Source: Pseudomonadales bacterium (lineage in GTDB: Bacteria; Pseudomonadota; Gammaproteobacteria; Pseudomonadales; Azotimanducaceae). Taken from it: 64,000 nucleotides of DNA. The stretch covers positions 17,670 through 81,669 of the forward strand of contig JAHRVQ010000025.1 in NCBI GenBank assembly GCA_019090615.1, in the 5' to 3' direction. Numbering within the stretch: position 1 is the stretch's first letter; the number at the start of each line of letters is the position of its first letter. Made by a program: the position numbers and the translations under genes. Shown here piece after piece: positions 54,501-62,428 of the stretch. The notes beneath the pieces were generated by a model that saw only the letters and a list, made by a program, of their open reading frames with translations, was not told where the DNA came from and made no database searches.

Positions 54501-56892
54501 TCTCTGCCAGCAACGCACTATCACCCATCACCGAGCTAAAACTCAAAGTCACCCTGTTATTACTGGTAGCAATGGCGCCAACTACCTTTGGCAAACTAAA
54601 AGGGTCTGCAACACTGGTTGCACCCGCATAAACCACGTTACCGCTATTACCAGCCGTGACAATAATATTACCACTGGTATCTGTAACGCCCGGGGTAAGC
54701 TGAACGAAGTATTCAGTCCCTGCAGTTAATGGCGCAGTAGTGAGCGTTACCTGCGTACTACTGGCATTAAGGCTAGTATCCAGCACCTGGATTTCGCTAC
54801 CTGCGGTACAACTACCGTCTATGTTGAAGGCCTGGTTGCATAACAGGTAATGCAGTGGATTAGCCGCACTTTCATCCACTGCTTCGCTGAAGGTAAGGGT
54901 AATATTGGTCGGTCCGATAATCGTTAACCCTGCGAGACTAGGCGCTATTTTGTCAGCTAATAGCAAACCAAAAGTACCGGTATCAAAACTGCTATCAATA
55001 CCATTATGGGGCAATGGCGTTGCCTGATCAGTCACCTGCTCACTGACGATAACTTCATGCAGCACACGCGGCGCTATATTTTCAGTGGTGAGTAATACCT
55101 GAGTTTGTGATTCAGCCAGGGTCGCTGACAAGACAGGCAAAGTACTCAGGGTACTTGTAGTACAGGTTTCAAATTCAGGACAATAGCTAATATCGTAATT
55201 GCTGGGCAACACTGCATTAACGGCTAGCGGTTCGCTAAAATATAGGCGAATACGACTGCTAGTTTCTGCAATGGATGCAATTAGTGTGGGTTTTTGAATA
55301 TCCTTCGCAGCAAAACCAACAAATAAAGAAGGTGTGGATGGGATGGCGGTCAAGCGGCCTTCAGCACTACGAATATTACCAACTACCAGCTGATATTCGC
55401 GCCTTTCCTGTGGGCTTGTGGTTAATACTACATGCCGAACATCATCGCCAAACACAGCGTTAATTACATCAAGCGAAGGACTTTCAATGCGGTAATGCAG
55501 CGGATCTAATACATCGTCACTCATGCGCTCAGTAAACGTCACCAACAAATGCGTATTGTCGATTGAAATCGTACTTTCAATTTGCGGGGCACCTAAACCA
55601 CTACCCGTAAACTGGGCAACAGTCGGCACAGCGATGACATTGCCGGGTGCAGGTGTCGCACGGTCGGTTACGTCAATTACCGATAAAAAATAGTTTGAGC
55701 CGCTATTTTGCGGACCAGAGGTCAAAGCTACCTGGGTACGAAGGCCTACCAATTGACTTTCATTAACAGCTAATTGATTCGCCTGCGGGCAATTACCATC
55801 AATATCAAAAGCGATACTACAAAGCTGATAATGAATCGGTTCAGCTGCATCGTTAGATAAAGGTTCGCTAAATGTTGCCAGCACCCCCGTGTGTGAAGTT
55901 GACACCGCAGACATTAGTCTTGGCCCGGTAATATCCGTGGGCGCAATACCAAAAAATGTGCCGCTATTTCTGTCAGGGTGAATCAGGAATGAACCCGCTG
56001 AAGATACGATATTAGTAATAACCAGCTGGTATTCAATGTCGTTTAAAGGCGTTGTGGTGAGGGTAATTAGGTGATGCCCTCTTGGGTCAACATTTAGCGT
56101 CGCAGATGTTACCTGAATGCGGCCCTCATCTTCATTTGGAATACTGTAATCAGGTGCAAGGATACGATAAGCCGAAATGTTTTCGGCAAATTCTTTATCA
56201 ATGAGGCCGTCCATGGTAACCAGTACACTGGTACTGGATAAGGCGGTGACTGTTAATACAATCGGTTCTGGACCGCTTGTACCAATAAAATCAGATGCAT
56301 CGGCTATTGTTGAAGGTGCAACAAAAGGCTCTGTAGTCGTTGTGTCTCGTGCAGCGCTTCGCTGGGCTGAAAGCCCTGTAGATGCCACTGATTTCATGGT
56401 TACAGTGTAGAGTATCGGGTCTTGCGCTTGGGTCTCTAAAATTAACTCGGCACCGCCGTTGGCTGGCACGACTTTTTTGACCTCCAATGATTCTCCAGTG
56501 CCTGAAATAATCGCAAATTCAAGCAAATCGAGTGCTGACGGGTCGGCTGGACCATCTAGTTCAACCTGCACAAAATGTTGGCTTAGTGATCGGGAATTAA
56601 CGATTTCAATTGCATTTTCAGCTGTTTCAGTGAACGACTGAGCGGTCACACTTTCATCTGCTGTTTGTTCGGCTGACTGATCAGCTGACAGCGAATCATC
56701 AGTTGCATCCGCAGTTTGAGTCGGTTGCCCATCTACCTGCTGGTCACCAGCGAGTTCATTCGTTGTTTGGCCTGACGACCCTCCGCCTGCTGATAAGTTA
56801 TTGTCAGTAGCATCGGTATTGCTGAATTCTTCACACCCCGACACTAGTGCCATCCCAAATAGCATTAGCACACTGACTGTATACTTAAACAT
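48571..56892 (-). CDS. Giant surface lipoprotein with Ig-like, TSP3-like and PA14 domains
   Basis: 2773 residues. Signal peptide with lipobox LVSGC (lipid Cys at 20), then a Ser/Thr/Gln/Asp-rich linker to about 90. Residues about 90-880 are repeated SbsA/Big-type Ig-like units, each with FSEP/FTER/FSEA-type strands. Residues about 895-1070 and several later stretches (about 1660-1700 and 1985-2215) are thrombospondin-3-like calcium motifs such as DSDGDGLGDGSE. Between 1397 and 1930 lie about nine copies of an NG...GDD motif. A PA14 domain (about 2390-2500) has SDDGVRIFIDD and EGWHKIEVDYYDW, suggesting carbohydrate binding. AGAGGA precedes the ATG. Probably a Ca2+-stiffened adhesin or matrix protein on the outer membrane; no protease or LPXTG-like sorting sequence seen. 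Confidence 0.9.
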   Translation of the reverse strand: MFKYTVSVLMLFGMALVSGCEEFSNTDATDNNLSAGGGSSGQTTNELAGDQQVDGQPTQTADATDDSLSADQSAEQTADESVTAQSFTETAENAIEIVNSRSLSQHFVQVELDGPADPSALDLLEFAIISGTGESLEVKKVVPANGGAELILETQAQDPILYTVTMKSVASTGLSAQRSAARDTTTTEPFVAPSTIADASDFIGTSGPEPIVLTVTALSSTSVLVTMDGLIDKEFAENISAYRILAPDYSIPNEDEGRIQVTSATLNVDPRGHHLITLTTTPLNDIEYQLVITNIVSSAGSFLIHPDRNSGTFFGIAPTDITGPRLMSAVSTSHTGVLATFSEPLSNDAAEPIHYQLCSIAFDIDGNCPQANQLAVNESQLVGLRTQVALTSGPQNSGSNYFLSVIDVTDRATPAPGNVIAVPTVAQFTGSGLGAPQIESTISIDNTHLLVTFTERMSDDVLDPLHYRIESPSLDVINAVFGDDVRHVVLTTSPQERREYQLVVGNIRSAEGRLTAIPSTPSLFVGFAAKDIQKPTLIASIAETSSRIRLYFSEPLAVNAVLPSNYDISYCPEFETCTTSTLSTLPVLSATLAESQTQVLLTTENIAPRVLHEVIVSEQVTDQATPLPHNGIDSSFDTGTFGLLLADKIAPSLAGLTIIGPTNITLTFSEAVDESAANPLHYLLCNQAFNIDGSCTAGSEIQVLDTSLNASSTQVTLTTAPLTAGTEYFVQLTPGVTDTSGNIIVTAGNSGNVVYAGATSVADPFSLPKVVGAIATSNNRVTLSFSSVMGDSALLAENYVFAQENVNAEVGTVFTLDVSWFDDAHTAIVLSTTAQNEVTYRVTAVNVKDNLGNPLDTPKLVNGSTFDPSSAVFAGSPPIAQNLLLTAGNAEFLDLNDDGLQGVGDAFIIDGISLLLTDIDLDGSVDNWQDTNTNGVIDAGDFISGLIDSDSDGLADNEELRGTIVEITMTNGQVVSREVTSDPTLLDTDRDGLTDAEELDYGTDPRSADTDADGINDYVEWNVIFSDPSSQDSDGDGLGDGSEHNFFRTSPILADTDGDQFDDAEELVSLNRNPKVADLPEIDIHVGEINLQIDERYTYVNSKGDVISSESSTSTSLSSSDNTSFSNSIMTMDEASSGFSASAGFGIRDAQFEPKSIRGAILNRIYAEVEIGGHFERTTGTTIQIDQASATESQQALENSLTRANEASEGSEVTRELLAARISANITVENIGNLALTVKNLQVSVSQIDPQNVNKLLPIATLVAESGSLTGEGLEINLGPFDQAKGPFIFTNTELFPNLVETLMRNPTSLVFKVVNYDIVDEYERNFAFASQLARDRTSGITFDFGELGSESYYVATSGVLDGQVYQGGFDDVGKPRGLPLGYLLETILDIPKHDTEQDYIDAGVDGVLETSPAGDDVSALVDGLQVIMTGNNGILETIPAGDDRLRNDRVKTGIIAGADKRVDSIAQGDDVQLVPFGTTGVAPKSLVIDAGNNGVLESGRSGDDIQEFISGYEVQSTCSIASTDEDLVGYFCSESLNGCSCDGPKGLVRVNTFRNGDFGNTWFARFSGDLPAAVDFDQIQLRPGEDIRLAFLQDLDKDGLFAHEEFLFGSTDSSVNKYDNNQFRPIVVDQHYTAKTPAQLAADSVLIDTFADSMDTDRDGIGDFAEARLGWLISRNGELKRVFSSPARADSDNDGLWDIQEQDLREFCRNTATGADPRQDALCKPVVVNKVEATGIIVGINGRLDTFKGGDDEYALFIPKNNDADPSTPDQDDRFNRSLMFAAVAILPGPNGLIDTDLVGDDEYINASVTLPATDPVQSDTDLDGVSDGDELFGYAVGMGIIEGAETECNNVGTVCQPNIRWGIANTRAQGDDVQRIYPGSRTRIGEMIVSAGPNGILETTPEGDDKNIGSRYVAAGADRVLNCEASDDVDNRQVFGANESFALDPFAPGVWNVNGGDPVIVDESCFVTALSDDIAGKDLALYGTVVVTDPLRRDTDTDLIPDGFEIAIGANPTVIDGDSFRDSDFDGLTDEQETQGWVVAVNGGVGRLIRSNATLPDSDFDGLPDYVERDIGASPNVRDTDNDGLDDYAEFRSVARLQEDGTTRVYSAFDYTFLPNVFSGFSLVVNPTAHNTDPTNADSDGDRLSDFAELVSGYQIKVTGQSFLGPVIFTDPNNVDSDGDGLVDYEEAIGINNAQGDNYITNASSADTDGDGTADDVELRGGLTNPLVPDAMFKVNYESVYISSLDGCSFAIPNPDAEPDSATDAGCPDKTNVLWWLYASGNDGVVRGKHLISSSDEFAYTPEGSVRALAAGHSSLVGDDSSFNGALDDALDASEIPDSASKVPGLKMQAQRCGNQVNAGTDCDPLFTVNVGDTGYNDNVNINFGGGGIPGAENRFRVKWTGEILIEESGVHEFFVQSDDGVRIFIDDSDTSLLNLFGTETTDLSPAADSQIWANHNTLSVHGVITLSEGWHKIEVDYYDWSLGADIKVEWTTPTILAKTILPRSSLRHPLGDGSYSCIALERDTKQSSYISLNRSVELDNLIEPAEFYTPGIAYYGGTRGSEMKIFRDVVAQDSHPLDTADIDDAPFSRYYLDLASPVLDVKGVPLLVEDLVATALDLAASRSIINNLVRPDVARNSIATSTEIKVDEFGDRYFELSEAGKMLYQQLQAEALYGQQSFVVKEGESIELSGMLMKVDDLQKLTACPIGASGVVSQFGSGCTKRFSRTISYADIQQQPFMTLNLSDLKTQTYTSSGSGGCDIDITTTIRLGR
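51101..52700 (-). repeat. Coding NG...GDD motif repeats in the giant lipoprotein
   Basis: About nine related units of roughly 17-20 residues with pattern hhxxGxNGxLxTxxxGDDxx. Clear ones are at about 52643-52700, 52560-52612, 52480-52532, 52376-52430, 51630-51684, 51478-51534 and 51172-51225; degraded ones lie at about 51269-51395 and 51101-51150. The first four are spaced about 85-105 bp. Confidence 0.75.
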
Positions 56893-57216
56893 AAGTGAAT
56901 CCTCTTCTCATTTTGCACGCCTTTAATTTATACATTGGTGAAGCAAGATCATCTACAATAAGATAATGGTCACCCTGTTTAGAACACAGCGATAATAATG
57001 TGGGCAGGATAATTTTCGTATCCCTCAAACATGGGGGGTAGGCCATTATCATGAATAATCAAACGGTTTTTTTTAAACGCTGGGGACGACCTGGTTTTTC
57101 AGTCTGCGCTTTGTAGTAAGCTCAGTTGTTGCAGCTAAAACAGATATATATTGTGCTAAATCCCTTATATGCCAGTCTTATTTTCAAACAGAGCTCACAC
57201 TGCTTAGGAGCGGCCT
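56893..57216. other. Divergent intergenic region, 324 bp
   Basis: Between the giant lipoprotein (minus) and the CNBD-LuxR regulator (plus). An 8-T run lies near 57064-57071. No CRP-like palindrome (TGTGA-N6-TCACA) was found. TAGGAG precedes the regulator ATG. Confidence 0.5.
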
Positions 57217-57993
57217 ATGGGTAAGTTAATGCTTCAAATGCAACTAAATTTAATCCGAAAAATTGACTTTCTAACAACCATGTCGGAACACGCTTTGAAG
57301 CAGTTATTGTCAGACTGCGATTCAAAAACCCTGGAGCAAGGTGAGGTTTTGTTCCGCGAGGGGGATAACGGAACATCCATGTTTGTCGTACTTGTCGGCT
57401 GCTTACAGGTATCTAAGGGCACATTTATTATTGCGCAAAGAAGCGCAGGCGATTATATCGGTGAAATGGCGCTTATCGAGGCAAATCCGCGTTCCGCTAC
57501 TGTCCAGGCGACATTACCAACTACCCTTCTGGAAATATCGCAACAACAATTTCAAGATCAATTCGCATCGAACCCGACAGCTTTGACCGCCATTATGAAA
57601 ACCCTGGTTAATCGAGCGCGCGAAAATTTAAAAATATTTGATGCCCCCTCAGACACGACTGGAGCGTCTATAAATAAAGTTTCAAGCAATATCTCGTCTA
57701 ACAACCCTGCCTCTACAACGACCCCCTTATTTGCCAGGGCAGATATAGGAGCTGGCACTAGAACTGGCGCGCATAATACCCACGAACAACATCTGAAATA
57801 TGTGATGCAAGAGGCTGGCTTAACACATCGGGAAGCGGATGTGGCGCGTTTGATTTGTGAAGGTTTAAGCGACAAAGTCATTGCGAAAAATCTAAAATTA
57901 AGCCCTTATACTGTAAGAGACCATCTTAAAAAGATTTATTCAAAGTTTGACGTTAATGCGCGCAGCCAGTTAGTTTCCCTGGTACACAAATAA
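57217..57993 (+). CDS. Cyclic-nucleotide-binding/LuxR-HTH transcriptional regulator
   Basis: 258 residues. CRP-type cyclic-nucleotide domain about 15-135, with cassette GEMALIEANPRSAT near 81 (Glu and Arg for ribose and phosphate contacts kept). A Ser/Asn/Thr-rich linker follows, then a LuxR/GerE helix-turn-helix (about 195-255: LTHREADVARLICEGLSDKVIAKNL). CRP/FNR proteins normally carry a winged helix, so a LuxR output is unusual. Faces the cyclase operon, ending 24 bp from it, and is divergent from the giant lipoprotein gene, a likely target. Ligand probably cAMP or cGMP from the neighbouring cyclase (inference). Confidence 0.88.
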   Translation: MGKLMLQMQLNLIRKIDFLTTMSEHALKQLLSDCDSKTLEQGEVLFREGDNGTSMFVVLVGCLQVSKGTFIIAQRSAGDYIGEMALIEANPRSATVQATLPTTLLEISQQQFQDQFASNPTALTAIMKTLVNRARENLKIFDAPSDTTGASINKVSSNISSNNPASTTTPLFARADIGAGTRTGAHNTHEQHLKYVMQEAGLTHREADVARLICEGLSDKVIAKNLKLSPYTVRDHLKKIYSKFDVNARSQLVSLVHK

Positions 57994-58017
57994 CCGTTAA
58001 GTAGCAGCAAGTAACCG

Positions 58018-59508
58018 TTATTTATGATCCATTACTGTTACTCCAGTCCATCCTTCTGGGGCACCTCTATCCGCTAATCGCGTAGCATTTACCAGATGAT
58101 GCCAGGCAGCCTTGTCTCGCGGATTGCGTTGCAGCACATCAAATAACTTCGCCTGAGCGCCAGTAAAATCCCGGTTGTAATACAGTGCAATTGCCACCTC
58201 AAAATCGGCCTGAGTTTCCTGTTTGAGCGCTCTCATCTGAGGCGCATCAGCATCGTAGACTTCGTATAACTCAACCACATTGGTGCGACCCATGACCTGT
58301 ACTTTATCGAGAAAACGAATATTGTAATCGGCAGGCTTTATCAATCTCTGGCAGGTACTATGACTAACAATAAAGTTAATGCCATAGAACTTAGTCAATC
58401 CCTCGATCCGCGCAGTCAAATTTACTTCATCAGAGAATGTATCGCCCTGCATCCTGTCCTGCTCGCCGACAATTCCCACCATCATAAAACCCGTGTTCAA
58501 CCCCAGCCCAATGGTTATCGGGGCGCGATTTTTTGTTGCTCTATATTCGTTATAAAGGTTTACCTGTTCAAGTTTATCGATGCCAGCTCGGACGGCATCA
58601 TCAGCACTTTGCGGGAATATAGCATGGATACCGTCACCCAGATATTTAATAATAATCCCATTATGGGCACGCACAACAGGACTGACCCGACCCAGGTAAG
58701 CATTGATAAAGGCAAAATTCTGCTGCGGGGTCATAGTTTCTGAAATACTGGTAAAACCCCGTAAATCTGAAAACATCACTGTCATCTCACCGGCAACATG
58801 ATCACCAAGCGCAATATCAGTAATGTTGTCTTTTTTCAGAAACCCCAGGTACGCCTGCGGCACAAATCGACTTGATGCCTGATTCATCGCTTTGAGGTGG
58901 CTAATGTCATGAACACCGCATAACACAGATGCCTGAGCGTTAAATTCCAGCTGGCGTAGAGAGATTTGCACCCACACTGGGGCTCCACCTGGTCTTTGCA
59001 GGCGCACTTCTTGTTTATCCACCAGCCCCTTTTCAGCCAGCATCAACATAAAGTTATTGAAGTCACCAGGTTCAAAAAATAACCCAGCCGCTTTGCAGCC
59101 AAGCAAATCAGCAACTGCCACTGAAAAAAGTTCACCCATCATGGCATTAACGTAGACGATTTCATCATCGCTCATTCGAAAAATCACAACAGGCGTGGGT
59201 GTTGCTTCTACAATCAAACGCAGTTGCTGCTCACTTTTTTGTAAAGCTACGGCGGCTTGTTGATGCAGCTCGTCTTCAACCACATCGGCATGATCGGAGG
59301 CAAGTTCAAGCATAGTTTCCAGATCATCACGCTCTTCTTCAAGATTTTCCGATAGCTGATCACCATGTTCTGTGGCAGTTTCCAGCATAATCTGCAAATC
59401 CTGATTATGTTGTTCTAACTCTTCCACCCGTCGTTGGAGTGATTTTACGACTGCGCTAAGGGCTGCAGGAGAGGAGCCACTGATAAGTTCTGCCTCTCTC
59501 GAGGACAC
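58018..59508 (-). CDS. PAS - class III adenylate/guanylate cyclase
   Basis: 496 residues, no membrane span. Coiled coil (15-95) with two near-repeats of a Leu-Glu-Thr-rich heptad pattern, PAS (about 95-205), cyclase homology domain (about 235-430), then a TPR-like C-terminal helical pair. Metal-binding Asp residues occur in FSDLRGFTS and KYLGDGIHAIF; the latter also supplies the base-contacting Lys; GDTFSDEVNLTAR supplies the transition-state Asn and Arg. Activity is expected; the Lys/Asp pattern favours ATP over GTP but this is not certain. Start is GTG, overlapping the STAS stop as TAGTG, with GGAGA upstream. Confidence 0.88.
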   Translation of the reverse strand: MSSREAELISGSSPAALSAVVKSLQRRVEELEQHNQDLQIMLETATEHGDQLSENLEEERDDLETMLELASDHADVVEDELHQQAAVALQKSEQQLRLIVEATPTPVVIFRMSDDEIVYVNAMMGELFSVAVADLLGCKAAGLFFEPGDFNNFMLMLAEKGLVDKQEVRLQRPGGAPVWVQISLRQLEFNAQASVLCGVHDISHLKAMNQASSRFVPQAYLGFLKKDNITDIALGDHVAGEMTVMFSDLRGFTSISETMTPQQNFAFINAYLGRVSPVVRAHNGIIIKYLGDGIHAIFPQSADDAVRAGIDKLEQVNLYNEYRATKNRAPITIGLGLNTGFMMVGIVGEQDRMQGDTFSDEVNLTARIEGLTKFYGINFIVSHSTCQRLIKPADYNIRFLDKVQVMGRTNVVELYEVYDADAPQMRALKQETQADFEVAIALYYNRDFTGAQAKLFDVLQRNPRDKAAWHHLVNATRLADRGAPEGWTGVTVMDHK

Positions 59509-59852
59509 TAATCTATCTCCAGTCTCAAATCAGGTAACAGGCGTTGAAAGTTTTTTAGTGATTTACTTTGCCACGGATATTTTGTACTGCCCTGGATCAC
59601 AATCTGACTAGCCTTATGTTTGCGCACCTGAAGGATAAATTTAGACAGTGTATTGATACCGGAACTATTGAGGAACTGCAGTTCACGCACATCCAGGGTC
59701 AGCATTGAAGGTCTAGCATCTGCAGCGCCAAGTAAAATATCCAGGATCGGCTGGTACTCTTTGCTACCGCGCAGTCTAAAAGAGCCGTGACAGACAATTA
59801 ATCCAGTTTCTTCGTTAGACTCAACCTGGTAGTCCTCGTGAGTGATTTGCAA
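59508..59852 (-). CDS. STAS-domain anti-anti-sigma-like protein (slr1659 family-like)
   Basis: 114 residues from TTG 59852, chosen because GAGGAA (59860-59865) sits 7 bases before it; an open frame to a TTG at 59888 has no ribosome site. STAS fold with the phosphoacceptor region LDVRELQFLNSSGINTLS; the Ser pair near residue 62 is the site that in SpoIIAA-like proteins is phosphorylated by an HATPase partner and dephosphorylated by a SpoIIE phosphatase. Both partners are in this operon. Its stop overlaps the cyclase GTG, indicating tight coupling. Confidence 0.82.
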   Translation of the reverse strand: MQITHEDYQVESNEETGLIVCHGSFRLRGSKEYQPILDILLGAADARPSMLTLDVRELQFLNSSGINTLSKFILQVRKHKASQIVIQGSTKYPWQSKSLKNFQRLLPDLRLEID

Positions 59853-59859
59853 TGCTCTG

Positions 59860-59865
59860 TTCCTC
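59860..59865 (-). promoter_or_regulatory. Ribosome-binding site fixing the STAS start
   Basis: GAGGAA on the minus strand, 7 bases before TTG 59850-59852. No comparable site precedes the longer reading at 59888. Confidence 0.65.
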
Positions 59866-59960
59866 AAATAAATCTTTTCTCGAATCAAGCTGGTAATAAT
59901 AGCAGCTGCCTTAATTGCTTGTATCCCTTTGGCAGTTGAAAGAGATTTTAGCTTAGTTGC

Positions 59961-60524
59961 TTACACGTTCAACCGCACCATAGTCGTGACTACCGTGCAA
60001 TCCGGCCCTTCGGTAAATTGCCAGGCAATGGTTGCTCTATAATCGTTCAACATGGTGATATAACCCAAACCAGAAGCACCATCGTCATTTTCGGCATTCC
60101 GCTCCAGCTGTTCTAAATAAAACGCGTCAAGATCTTCAGATAACAATCGTTGGATAAATAGCTGAAACGGTTCAACTGCAGTTAATACCATACTATTGGT
60201 GGTATAAAGACTAATAATGTCAGCCTCTAAAAACATCTCGATACTGACACTCGCATCTTTCGCATTAACACTAAACTTCATCGCATTCTCAAGCAACTCG
60301 TTGGCGATAAAACTAACCGCATCTTTAATTTCAACTTGCCTGTCACTAGCAATGGGATCTTCGCCTGGGAAAAAGGTACTTACATAACCCGCAAGAAAAT
60401 CAGCAGATAATCCATTGTTGCGCCAGCGTTGTTGTAAGGGAATAGAATCAGAGTGGAAACTAATTCGCATGTTCTCGCCCTTTCCAGGTTCCTGTCCATT
60501 ATAACTGCCGAAAATTCGCTGCAT
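59961..60524 (-). CDS. HATPase-like switch protein (slr1658 family-like)
   Basis: 187 residues from ATG 60524, with GGGAG (60536-60540) 11 bases upstream; this gives the N-terminus MQRIFGSYN, which fits the family better than GTG 60536 or ATG 60470. It is related to the GHKL/RsbW-type fold: N-box IANELLENAMKFS near 76 and a Gly-rich turn ASGLGYITML near the C-terminus. In partner switching it would bind or phosphorylate the STAS protein. Part of the four-gene operon. Confidence 0.75.
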   Translation of the reverse strand: MQRIFGSYNGQEPGKGENMRISFHSDSIPLQQRWRNNGLSADFLAGYVSTFFPGEDPIASDRQVEIKDAVSFIANELLENAMKFSVNAKDASVSIEMFLEADIISLYTTNSMVLTAVEPFQLFIQRLLSEDLDAFYLEQLERNAENDDGASGLGYITMLNDYRATIAWQFTEGPDCTVVTTMVRLNV

Positions 60525-60547
60525 CGTTAATTTCACTCCCAGTAGGT

Positions 60548-62209
60548 TTAGCGCTGCTTGGCTACAATTAACGTTATATCATCGTATAATGTATGATCCC
60601 CGATAAAGCGACTGACATCGAGTACCACCGCTTTTTTTATCTCATCGGCCGATTTGGCCCAATGTTTTTGTACAATTTCGCATAGACGTTGCATACCATA
60701 TTGTTCTTTCATGGCATTTTCAGCCTCAGTAATGCCATCAGTATAAAGTACTACGCCATCACCCGAGCTTAATTGAACCGTTGTATGATCAATAAAACTT
60801 GAAATATTATGTTCCAGCGCGATAGGAAAACCCAGGTCAATGGTGTCAACCAGTTCAAGTTCGCCGTCAGCGCGAACCACCAGCATCGATTCATGTTGGC
60901 CACTCAGTTTTAATTCTCCATTGGCATAATCGAGCAAACACAGCGTCAAATTTTTATCCCAACCAAGACGTTGCACGTTAGAATAGAGTGTACGGTTAAG
61001 CGTATCCAGAAAATGTACGGGGTTTTGTTCGCCGTGTAGCAGCAGGGCTCTAATCACACACTGAGTCATTATTGCCATTACACCACTTTCGAGGCCATGA
61101 CCTGTAACGTCACCAATACCTATTTTCGTCCGGCCATTGTAGTGCAGCACGTCATAATAATCCCCGCCCACCTCACTTGCTGGCTGCATATGGCAGGCGA
61201 TATCGAGGCCCGGGACCTGTCGCAATTCGTCTTTGGTGGGCAGTAACATCTGCTGTAATTTACCGCTGATATCTATTTCAGCGCTCAGCCTGATATTATC
61301 TGACTGCAACTCACCCATCATTTCACTGACACGCAGCACCATGCCATTAAAAGCTTGTATAAAGGACCCCATTTCGTCCCTTGCTCGGTAGTCGATGACC
61401 TGCGCCTCTCCCACAGCGATTAAATCAGCCGACGCCACAGCAAGTTCCAAAGGAGTTATGACCCGCCTGCGTAATATGACAAAGGTCATTGCCGTCACTA
61501 TTGCCACCAGTAAACTTAATACCAGCGCAGTTGCAGCGTAGGTGCCGCGTAGATCTGCGTAGGCACTGACTTCCGTTGCGGTTCGCTCCTCCACCATCAC
61601 CAGAAACTCACTGATTGGCGTCATAATCAACTTCTTGTGCGACATATATTCAGCACCAAAAAGCAGTCCCCTGGCCATCTCTAAATCCGGCGGGCCCTGT
61701 TTGAGAAACCTGCCTGTACCATTATCAAAGCGACCTTCAACCGCGTTCATGGCAATCACTTCAAGCCTCGTCAACGAGTCTGACAGATCCTGTGCATACT
61801 GCAGGCTGCTGAACTCGGCGATGGTAAATCCTTCGTTCGCCATTCGATCTGACATCGCCACTTTCGATTCGAACGGACGCGGGCGTACACCATCGGTGCC
61901 AACCAGGTCCCAATAGACCAGATCATAACGCTCAGGCCGTGGCGCCTGGCCATTGCGGATTGCTAAAATTTCTTCGAAGTATTGACGATAACGGGGTTCC
62001 CCTGTTGCCGCAAACAAACGTGCCATCTTGGTCAGATCATCGGAGCTCTGGCGCAACTCCCCGGCGAGTACATTGGATCGACTCTGCCGCAATGCAGCAT
62101 CTACAATCTCAGATTCATTGTTAAACAGGGCCGCGATTGTCCCCATCAAACCTGCCAGGATTAAAAAAAGACCCAAATACAAATAGAAGAATTTTTGCTG
62201 TATTGACAT
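60548..62209 (-). CDS. Membrane SpoIIE/RsbU-type PP2C phosphatase with HAMP
   Basis: 553 residues. Two membrane helices (about 7-29 and 223-247) enclose a periplasmic sensor of some 190 residues; a HAMP linker (248-300) and coiled coil lead to a PP2C/SpoIIE phosphatase domain (335-553). Metal-binding Asp residues are in ASEVGGDYYDV near 350, GDVTGHGLESG near 366, LYTDGITE and the final YDDITLIV. First gene of the operon phosphatase-HATPase-STAS-cyclase; it likely dephosphorylates the STAS protein on an external signal. Divergent from a periplasmic solute-binding protein, which might feed its sensor. Confidence 0.92.
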   Translation of the reverse strand: MSIQQKFFYLYLGLFLILAGLMGTIAALFNNESEIVDAALRQSRSNVLAGELRQSSDDLTKMARLFAATGEPRYRQYFEEILAIRNGQAPRPERYDLVYWDLVGTDGVRPRPFESKVAMSDRMANEGFTIAEFSSLQYAQDLSDSLTRLEVIAMNAVEGRFDNGTGRFLKQGPPDLEMARGLLFGAEYMSHKKLIMTPISEFLVMVEERTATEVSAYADLRGTYAATALVLSLLVAIVTAMTFVILRRRVITPLELAVASADLIAVGEAQVIDYRARDEMGSFIQAFNGMVLRVSEMMGELQSDNIRLSAEIDISGKLQQMLLPTKDELRQVPGLDIACHMQPASEVGGDYYDVLHYNGRTKIGIGDVTGHGLESGVMAIMTQCVIRALLLHGEQNPVHFLDTLNRTLYSNVQRLGWDKNLTLCLLDYANGELKLSGQHESMLVVRADGELELVDTIDLGFPIALEHNISSFIDHTTVQLSSGDGVVLYTDGITEAENAMKEQYGMQRLCEIVQKHWAKSADEIKKAVVLDVSRFIGDHTLYDDITLIVAKQR

Positions 62210-62428
62210 AAAGTACTGATTTTATTCTTTATTTCATTAATCGGAGGAATTTTCGTTGATAGACGGCATTGTCCCACATATACGCCAATCGGAGTTTTCT
62301 TAGATATTTTATAGATAATTTTTGCAATAATAACGAACTAAAAATGGACCTGCAAAAATACCCCCGCCTTCTTTAGGCTTAATAAATTCAGCAACTAATA
62401 TGAGAGATAATAAAGGAGACAAGAATAG

